Source: Propionibacteriaceae bacterium
Lineage (GTDB): Bacteria; Actinomycetota; Actinomycetes; Propionibacteriales; Propionibacteriaceae
Length of the DNA stretch: 12,859 nucleotides
Assembly (NCBI GenBank): GCA_031282235.1
Contig: JAITED010000094.1
Span: 1 to 12,859, forward strand
Direction of reading: 5' to 3'
The notes under the pieces were generated by a model that worked only from the letters and a program-made list of their open reading frames with translations, did no database searches and was not told the origin of the DNA. The stretch's first letter is position 1; the number at the start of each line of letters is the position of its first letter. Shown here piece by piece: positions 8,351 through 12,859 of this stretch. Made by a program: the position numbers and the translations under genes.

Positions 8351-8548
8351 CTAGGCCTCGATAGATACGACCTGCCGCAGCTTGCCTTTAGTGCCGTACT
8401 GTCCGCACTCCGGGCAGACCGTATGGGACGGATGCTTAGCTTTGCAAGCCGGGTTGGCGCACTCGGTCAGGGTAATCGGCGCGGCCTTGAACTGCGAGCG
8501 CCGCGAACGGGTATTGCTGCGAGACATTCTGCGCTTCGGAACTGCCAT
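8351..8548 (-). CDS. rpmF: 50S ribosomal protein L32, zinc-ribbon form
   Basis: This 65-aa ribosomal protein begins MAVPKRRMSRSNTRSRR, the standard L32 start. A longer in-frame reading from 8584 exists, but ATG at 8546-8548 has a strong ribosome binding site (AAGGAGAG, 8553-8560) and gives the family N-terminus. Four zinc-ligand cysteines are present at 30, 35, 45 and 48, so this is the zinc-binding rather than the cysteine-free paralogue. The first pair is spaced C-x4-C instead of the common C-x2-C. It is the first gene of the minus-strand block. A DUF177/YceD gene often precedes rpmF and is missing here. Confidence 0.96.
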   Translation of the reverse strand: MAVPKRRMSRSNTRSRRSQFKAAPITLTECANPACKAKHPSHTVCPECGQYGTKGKLRQVVSIEA

Positions 8549-8859
8549 TACTCTCTCCTTAACCTTTACGCCACTAGTGCGCACACCAACTGGGTAATCT
8601 TACTCCGCACTCGCCCCGCTTGCCAACCCCGCTGTGTAGCACCTGGTTTATGCGTGTAAATGATTGTAGACGATACGGTGGGTGCTTGGGCGCACTCAGG
8701 CTCACCCCTCCTCCGCCAACCCCCAGCTAAACCCCCGTTAGTCAAGACATAACGTATTTCTGCAAGGAAAATGGCACTAAAATCCGTTGCGCTAGGGTGC
8801 ATTACGGTTCTGGACTGTCCATTATGCGGATGGGATTTGGTAAATACGGGGATTGCTGC

Positions 8860-8888
8860 TTGACTCTCTGGTAATAACGCAATATAAA
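8860..8888 (+). promoter_or_regulatory. Sigma-70-type promoter of the iron operon
   Basis: The -35 box TTGACT (8860-8865) and -10 box TATAAA (8883-8888) each match the consensus at five of six positions, with the optimal 17-bp spacing. Transcription would start near 8895, giving a leader of about 78 nt before the FTR1 ATG. The score and position make this the most convincing promoter in the window. Confidence 0.75.
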
Positions 8889-8902
8889 TGTTGCTAAATA
8901 CC
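8870..8902. promoter_or_regulatory. Candidate operator: interrupted inverted repeat around the -10 box
   Basis: The left arm GGTAATAACGCAA (8870-8882) and right arm TTGCTAAATACC (8891-8902) form an imperfect inverted repeat with conserved ends GGTA/TACC and GCAA/TTGC. The arms flank TATAAATG, the -10 box. A related sequence, GGTAAATACG, lies at 8839-8848, 31 bp before the left arm. Repressor binding here would block the promoter. It does not match the Fur 19-bp box or the DtxR/IdeR box (TTAGGTTAGCCTAACCTAA), so the regulator is unknown. Confidence 0.4.
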
Positions 8903-8972
8903 TTACGGCTGTGAGTTGCGGGTATGGGTGCGGATAGAGCGCATGGAATGTTAGGCAGTAGAAAGTTGGGGA

Positions 8973-10298
8973 ATGACTAAGAATCGGGTGCTGGGCGCGG
9001 GCGCGCTGGTTAGTATCGTCGCCGCGCTGCTGGTTTTCTTCCTAGTGCCTACTGGCGCTGATACGACCTCCGAGACCAAAGCGACGAGGACATCCGTAGC
9101 CACCGAGATGAACACGGGGCTTGATGAGGCCGCGCGGCTGTTCGATGCCGGGGAACTTGCGGCGGCGAAAGACAGCGTAAACGACGTTTACTACGGTTTT
9201 TATGAGGCTAAAGGGTTTGAGAAAGTGGTGATGGCGCACGTCAGTGGGTCCTCAGCCACGCAGGCCGAGACGGAGTTCGGGGTCATCAAAAAGGCTATCT
9301 CTGCTGGCCAATCGGGGGCGAGTGAGGTACACGCCCACATCGACGCGCTGCAACAACTGCTGCTGGAACAGGCGCGCGCCCTAGATGGGCCTACCCCCAG
9401 TTTCACGCAGCTGTTCGTAAACGCCCTTATCATCCTGCTACGTGAGGGCGTAGAAGCCATTTTGGTGCTAGGTGCCATCATTGCGTATCTGGTGAAATCT
9501 GGCCAACGGGAGACCCTGCCCACCATCTATGCGGGCGCAGGGTTCGCCATCGCCGCCTCCATCGGGCTGGCCGTCGCCATCAACGCCATCACCTCACTCG
9601 CTGGGGCTAGTCAGGAAGTGATTGAGGGCGTAACCATCCTCACCGCCGTGGTCATGCTCATCTGGGTCTCCAACTGGATTGCGCAGAAAGCGAGCGCGGA
9701 CGCTTGGACGGCGTATATCAGAGCGCGCACCGAATCCTCGCTGACTTCGGGTTCCATCACGGCGCTGGCGGCGGTGAGCTTCCTCGCCGTATTCCGGGAG
9801 GGGGCCGAGGTCATCCTGCTATTTCAGGCGTTACGGATGCAGGCCGGTGCGCTCACCGCCCCGCTGTGGCTCGGCGCAGGCGTGGGGTTCCTCGCCCTCA
9901 TCGTGGTATACGTTGCCATCAGGCTGTTGGCGATACGTATCCCGCTAAAGCCATTCTTCCTAGTCACCTCCGTATTGCTCGCCCTCATGGCGGTGAGCTT
10001 CACCGGTTCGGGCATCGCAGAGTTGCAGGAAGGCGACGTACTGCCCACCACCTTGCTCCCCGGAGTGCCGCAAATCGACTGGCTGGGCATCCACCCCACT
10101 GTGGAAACCCTCAGCGCCCAAGGGATAGTGCTGCTGGTGGTCGTCGGCTTGGCGCTACGGGCGGCGCGCAGCATCAACAAGCCAGCCGTTTCAGATTCCA
10201 CGCCAGCAGCAAACCCAACCCCACCGGACGTATCACAACCGGATTCAGCGCTGGCAGCGGCCACGCCCACCCCAGAAAACCTAGCGAACTTTTCGTAA
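8973..10298 (+). CDS. FTR1-family iron permease (FetM/EfeU-like)
   Basis: This 441-aa membrane protein belongs to the FTR1/EfeU family, which carries iron across the cytoplasmic membrane. The two hallmark REGxE motifs are REGVE (157-161) and REGAE (275-279), each inside a membrane helix. Residues 7-25 form a signal or anchor helix. An extracytoplasmic domain of about 110 residues follows, with YYGFYEAKGFE near 73-83, then about seven helices between 146 and 396. The C-terminal tail (400-441) is Pro/Thr/Ala-rich and probably flexible. ATG at 8973 is the only start after an in-frame stop at 8952; it lacks a well-placed ribosome binding site. A P19-like lipoprotein gene follows after 37 bp, the arrangement of FetM-FetP systems, which favours that type over EfeUOB. 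Confidence 0.93.
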   Translation: MTKNRVLGAGALVSIVAALLVFFLVPTGADTTSETKATRTSVATEMNTGLDEAARLFDAGELAAAKDSVNDVYYGFYEAKGFEKVVMAHVSGSSATQAETEFGVIKKAISAGQSGASEVHAHIDALQQLLLEQARALDGPTPSFTQLFVNALIILLREGVEAILVLGAIIAYLVKSGQRETLPTIYAGAGFAIAASIGLAVAINAITSLAGASQEVIEGVTILTAVVMLIWVSNWIAQKASADAWTAYIRARTESSLTSGSITALAAVSFLAVFREGAEVILLFQALRMQAGALTAPLWLGAGVGFLALIVVYVAIRLLAIRIPLKPFFLVTSVLLALMAVSFTGSGIAELQEGDVLPTTLLPGVPQIDWLGIHPTVETLSAQGIVLLVVVGLALRAARSINKPAVSDSTPAANPTPPDVSQPDSALAAATPTPENLANFS

Positions 10299-10335
10299 AC
10301 CCAACAAAAAACAACCCCAAAAGGAGATAACAAAT

Positions 10336-10962
10336 ATGAAAACCCCCACCAAAGCCGCCATCTTAGGAATCGCGGCTGCCCTGCTGTTTGGTTTGAGCGC
10401 CTGTAGCGGAGACGACACAACGCCGACAAACACCACTACCACAACGTCCGATGCAGGGAACGTCCCCGCGCCGGATGACCCAGATGCCGCCGGTTTTGAG
10501 GAGTTCCCCATCGGCGACCCGCTGAGCCTATTCCCGCTGGAAGTAGCCGCCGTATATTTCCAACCCGTTGATATGACTCCGGCTGGCATGGGGCTCTCGG
10601 CTGCCGAATCGGATATGCACATCGAAGCTGACATCTCCGCTGCCGCCGGTAACGAACTCGGTTACGGTGTCGGCGATTTCGTCCCCGGTTTAACAGTTGA
10701 CTATACGATTACGAACACCGCCAACAATGAGGTAGCTGCCGCCGGAACTTTCATGCCGATGAACGCCTCGGATGGGCCGCACTACGGCGCGAACATCGCC
10801 CTGCCCAACGCCGGGGTTTATCTGGTGCGCTTCTCCATCAAATCCCCGGAACACACCGGCACAGTGCTACACACCGACCCCGAAACCGGCGTGACCGGCC
10901 GCTTCTGGAGCGAACCCATCGTCGCCGAGTGGGAGTTCAACTACGTCCCCCGCGAGTGGTAA
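10336..10962 (+). CDS. P19/Tp34-like periplasmic-type metal-binding lipoprotein (FetP-like)
   Basis: This 208-aa protein has a lipoprotein signal peptide with lipobox LSAC (Cys23), followed by a Thr/Asp-rich linker (26-52). The rest matches the P19 family, beta-sandwich proteins that bind Cu(II) and Fe and help FTR1 permeases take up iron. Candidate ligands are His95 and Glu97 in MHIEAD, Met142 and His149 in MPMNASDGPHYG, and His179 in HTDPETGV. The seven-residue step from Met142 to His149 agrees with the Met/His pair I recall from C. jejuni P19. It is the only operon gene with a strong ribosome binding site (AAGGAG at 10321-10326), which suggests it is made in excess over the membrane proteins. 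It probably sits lipid-anchored outside the cell membrane. Confidence 0.93.
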   Translation: MKTPTKAAILGIAAALLFGLSACSGDDTTPTNTTTTTSDAGNVPAPDDPDAAGFEEFPIGDPLSLFPLEVAAVYFQPVDMTPAGMGLSAAESDMHIEADISAAAGNELGYGVGDFVPGLTVDYTITNTANNEVAAAGTFMPMNASDGPHYGANIALPNAGVYLVRFSIKSPEHTGTVLHTDPETGVTGRFWSEPIVAEWEFNYVPREW

Positions 10963-11013
10963 TAAAACCCATAGTGAACGCCAGAATATGAACAACATAG
11001 CGCAAATCATACG

Positions 11014-12288
11014 ATGTTGAACCAGTTGGTACAGGTGGTCGCCGGAGCCGCCCCCACACTCGCCCTGCTCGCCCTCTTGGGCGCATGGGTGGTGGGTGCG
11101 TCCTCCGGCGCCGCCACCTTAAACACCCCTAACCGCAACACCACAGCACTACGCTGGGGCATAGCACTAGGCACCGCAGCAGCGATAACCCTAGCGCTCC
11201 TGCGGGAAACCACCCGCCTAATCAACCGGGAACTAGTCACCTTCAGCTCCACTAGCGCCCTGATACTGCTCGAAGTGCTATTGCTCGCGTTCGTTTGGTA
11301 TCGCACGACAACAGCAAACAAACCCCCGACCGGAATCTCGGCAGGAATCATGGGGGCAGTAGCGGCACTGATAATTTTCACAACAATTCCTAGCGTATTG
11401 CTGCAACTCACCGGGTTTTTCGTGCCGGGGCAACCGGTTTTTACCACGGCGACCCTTGGGCGAATCGTTGGGTTTTTGCTGGGGTTTGCGCTTGTTGTGC
11501 TTACTGGGATGGCGTTAATACGCGCAGCCGAGAATGCTCCACTGAAGGTTATAACCACTGCACTCAGTGTCGGTATTGGGGTGATGTTGGTTTCACAAGG
11601 GGTGACTCTTACTCAAGTGGCGGTGGCTCGTACTTGGTTAAAACTGCCCACTCAGGTTTTCAAGGCGCTGATTTGGGCTATCAATCAGCAGGGCCTCGTA
11701 TTACTCCCGTTGTTATTGGCTGTTTTACTAGCGCCGCTGTGGTGTTGGCGGGCAAACCGCGCTGGGGCACGCGCTGACGCCAGCGGCGACCCAAAGGCGC
11801 GACTCGCCAAAGCTGCCGCAAGGCGGCGGCTGAATGCGGCGAAACTGGGGCTGTTCGGAGTCGCGGCCATCCTGTTTACGGTAACTGCCGGGGCGGCAAT
11901 CGCCAACCACAAGCCAGAGTTATCCGACCCGGAGCCGTATGACATCGTTGGGACGCAGGCGATAGTCCCACTGGAAACCGTAAATGATGGGCATCTGCAC
12001 CGCTTCGCATACGAGACGACGAGTGGGGTCACGGTGCGCTTCATCGTGGTACAGAAGAACGCAGTGGCATACGGAGTGGGGCTAGATGCTTGCGAAATCT
12101 GCGGCCCCACCGGTTATCTTGAGCGCGCCGGACAGATTATCTGTCGGCTCTGCGACGTGGTGATGAACATCGCCACCATCGGATTCCGCGGGGGTTGTAA
12201 CCCGATTCCGCTGGAGTACACCATCGTCGATGGAGCGTTAGTCGTAGACCTAGCCGATTTAGAGGCCGCAGCGCCCATCTTTGCTTAA
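11014..12288 (+). CDS. DUF2318 polytopic membrane protein with C-terminal cysteine domain
   Basis: This 424-aa protein has about eight hydrophobic segments between residues 8 and 295, followed by an extracytoplasmic domain typical of DUF2318. That domain has five cysteines in the pattern C360-x2-C363, C377-x2-C380 and C395 (in GGCNP), probably a metal or redox centre. DUF2318 proteins occur beside FTR1 and P19 in Fet-type iron operons. Their exact reaction is not known to me; electron transfer for iron reduction or oxidation is a reasonable guess. ATG at 11014 is the only start after an in-frame stop at 10975, and it has no clear ribosome binding site. It follows the P19 gene after 51 bp. Codon choice changes within the gene: C-ending codons dominate to about 11370, then T- and G-ending codons to about 11720. 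Confidence 0.9.
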   Translation: MLNQLVQVVAGAAPTLALLALLGAWVVGASSGAATLNTPNRNTTALRWGIALGTAAAITLALLRETTRLINRELVTFSSTSALILLEVLLLAFVWYRTTTANKPPTGISAGIMGAVAALIIFTTIPSVLLQLTGFFVPGQPVFTTATLGRIVGFLLGFALVVLTGMALIRAAENAPLKVITTALSVGIGVMLVSQGVTLTQVAVARTWLKLPTQVFKALIWAINQQGLVLLPLLLAVLLAPLWCWRANRAGARADASGDPKARLAKAAARRRLNAAKLGLFGVAAILFTVTAGAAIANHKPELSDPEPYDIVGTQAIVPLETVNDGHLHRFAYETTSGVTVRFIVVQKNAVAYGVGLDACEICGPTGYLERAGQIICRLCDVVMNIATIGFRGGCNPIPLEYTIVDGALVVDLADLEAAAPIFA

Positions 12289-12328
12289 GTTTTCGGTTTG
12301 AGTTGAAAAGAAAGCAGGTTTAGCCCAC

Positions 12329-12859
12329 ATGTTTTGGCGGCTAATACGCTCGGCACTCACCCGCAGACGCGGGGGGCGAGTGCTGCTTGCCGCCACCACG
12401 GCGCTCGGTGCCAGCGTCTCCACCGCGATGCTGGCTGTCATGTTCGACGTCGGTGACAAGGTGAATCAGGAGTTGAGCACCTATGGAGCAAACATCGTAG
12501 TGCAACCGCAAAACGCCGCTATTCTGGGACAGTTCTACGATTTGGACACCGGCGTTTCCGCAGGGCCCGGTCTAGCAGAAAACCAAGTCGCCAACGTAAA
12601 AACCATCTTTTGGGCGTTCAACATCGTAGCGTTCTCCCCCTTCCTAGAAACCGAAACCATCCTCAACGTTACGAGTGGAAGTGCCCCCCACCCCACCCCA
12701 ACTGCTAACACCACATCAGATACCACCACCCAAACCACACCAGATACCACCGCTCACACAGCCGAAACCCACAACCAACACTCTCACTCTGACCCCGCAC
12801 CGGCTAGTACCACCCAGACCACATCAGATACCACCACCCACCAGACAACCGAAACCCAC
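12329..12859 (+). CDS. FtsX/MacB-like ABC transporter permease, 3' end outside window
   Basis: The reading frame is open from ATG 12329 to the right edge (177 codons) and was identified by direct translation. It begins MFWRLIRSALTRRRGG, then a membrane helix (about 19-40) and the extracytoplasmic segment LSTYGANIVVQP (49-60), typical of MacB/FtsX-type permeases found in Fet iron operons (FetB/FetC-like). From residue about 117 the sequence turns into a Thr/Pro/His/Asp-rich repeat that continues to the edge. This is not expected in the family and would lie in the first extracytoplasmic domain. It starts 40 bp after the DUF2318 stop, with a modest ribosome binding site (AGCAGG at 12313-12318). 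Whether the permease resumes after the insert cannot be seen. Confidence 0.85.
   Translation, partial: MFWRLIRSALTRRRGGRVLLAATTALGASVSTAMLAVMFDVGDKVNQELSTYGANIVVQPQNAAILGQFYDLDTGVSAGPGLAENQVANVKTIFWAFNIVAFSPFLETETILNVTSGSAPHPTPTANTTSDTTTQTTPDTTAHTAETHNQHSHSDPAPASTTQTTSDTTTHQTTETH
12690..12859 (+). repeat. Low-complexity coding repeat (Thr/His/Pro-rich) in the ABC permease
   Basis: This stretch is almost free of G on the plus strand. A 23-bp unit starting ACCACATCAGATACC occurs twice without mismatch (12710-12732 and 12818-12840), and a close variant lies at 12734-12756. A companion segment, GAAACCCAC, ends both larger modules (12764-12772 and 12851-12859). All copies are in the same reading frame (108-bp and 84-bp offsets). 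The protein product includes TTSDTTT twice and a histidine cluster HNQHSHSD. The array probably continues past the edge. Confidence 0.85.

Larger units (their letters stand above)
8549..8972. other. Divergent intergenic region between rpmF and the iron operon
   Basis: These 424 bp separate the rpmF block (minus) from the FTR1 operon (plus). The right half holds the FTR1 promoter and candidate operator described separately. For rpmF I found only fragments: TTGACT on the minus strand at 8740-8745 without a matching -10, and TACAAT at 8663-8668 without a matching -35. A 78-aa minus-strand reading frame (8566-8802) overlaps the rpmF start region and has no recognisable features; I do not call it a gene. 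No tRNA or terminator is evident. Confidence 0.7.

Noticed and set aside
8566..8802. 78-aa minus-strand reading frame upstream of rpmF
   Set aside because: No ribosome binding site, no recognisable domain, unusual composition, and it runs over the rpmF ribosome binding site region and start-side leader.
8951..8969. Possible IdeR/DtxR box starting TTAGGC just upstream of FTR1
   Set aside because: Only the first five bases match the half-site; the other half of the palindrome is absent.

Overview
The window looks like a chromosomal segment of a fairly GC-rich actinobacterium (Actinomycetota). The main reason is the minus-strand block rpmF-rnc-mutM-smc, an order characteristic of that phylum. 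High GC, GTG/TTG start codons and the AAGGAG-type ribosome binding sites agree with this. I cannot name a genus.

Layout. Positions 1-35 hold the first 11 codons of a minus-strand gene that runs off the left edge. Next, on the minus strand, is a 720-aa prolyl-oligopeptidase-type serine peptidase (191-2353) with a Pro-Thr insert encoded by a GGGGTA microsatellite. A 241-bp gap follows, with a possible 52-aa plus-strand ORF and a hairpin that spans the smc stop codon. The minus-strand housekeeping block then runs from 2595 to 8548. In transcription order it is rpmF (ribosomal protein L32), rnc (RNase III), mutM/fpg (8-oxoguanine DNA glycosylase), a GtrA-family membrane protein and smc. The gtrA-like gene sits between mutM and smc, and the ftsY gene that often follows smc in actinobacteria is not there.

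A 424-bp divergent intergenic region (8549-8972) carries a near-consensus promoter (TTGACT-N17-TATAAA). An interrupted inverted repeat brackets its -10 box and is a candidate operator. This promoter drives a plus-strand iron-acquisition operon: an FTR1-type iron permease with two REGxE motifs, a P19-like metal-binding lipoprotein, a polytopic DUF2318 protein with a five-cysteine C-terminal domain, and the start of an FtsX/MacB-like ABC permease cut by the right edge. The gene set matches the FetMP-FetABCDEF type of system (E. coli F11; Cj1658-Cj1663 of Campylobacter jejuni). The likely scheme is that the P19 lipoprotein binds iron (and copper) outside the membrane, FTR1 moves iron across it, and DUF2318 plus the ABC permeases provide an accessory redox or transport function.

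Most notable: the ABC permease has a repetitive Thr/His/Pro-rich insertion in its extracytoplasmic domain. Other points are the candidate operator, the in-frame G-quadruplex microsatellite in the peptidase gene, and a window-wide excess of the pentamer ATACG/CGTAT. I see no CRISPR array, tRNA, rRNA, insertion sequence or phage gene.
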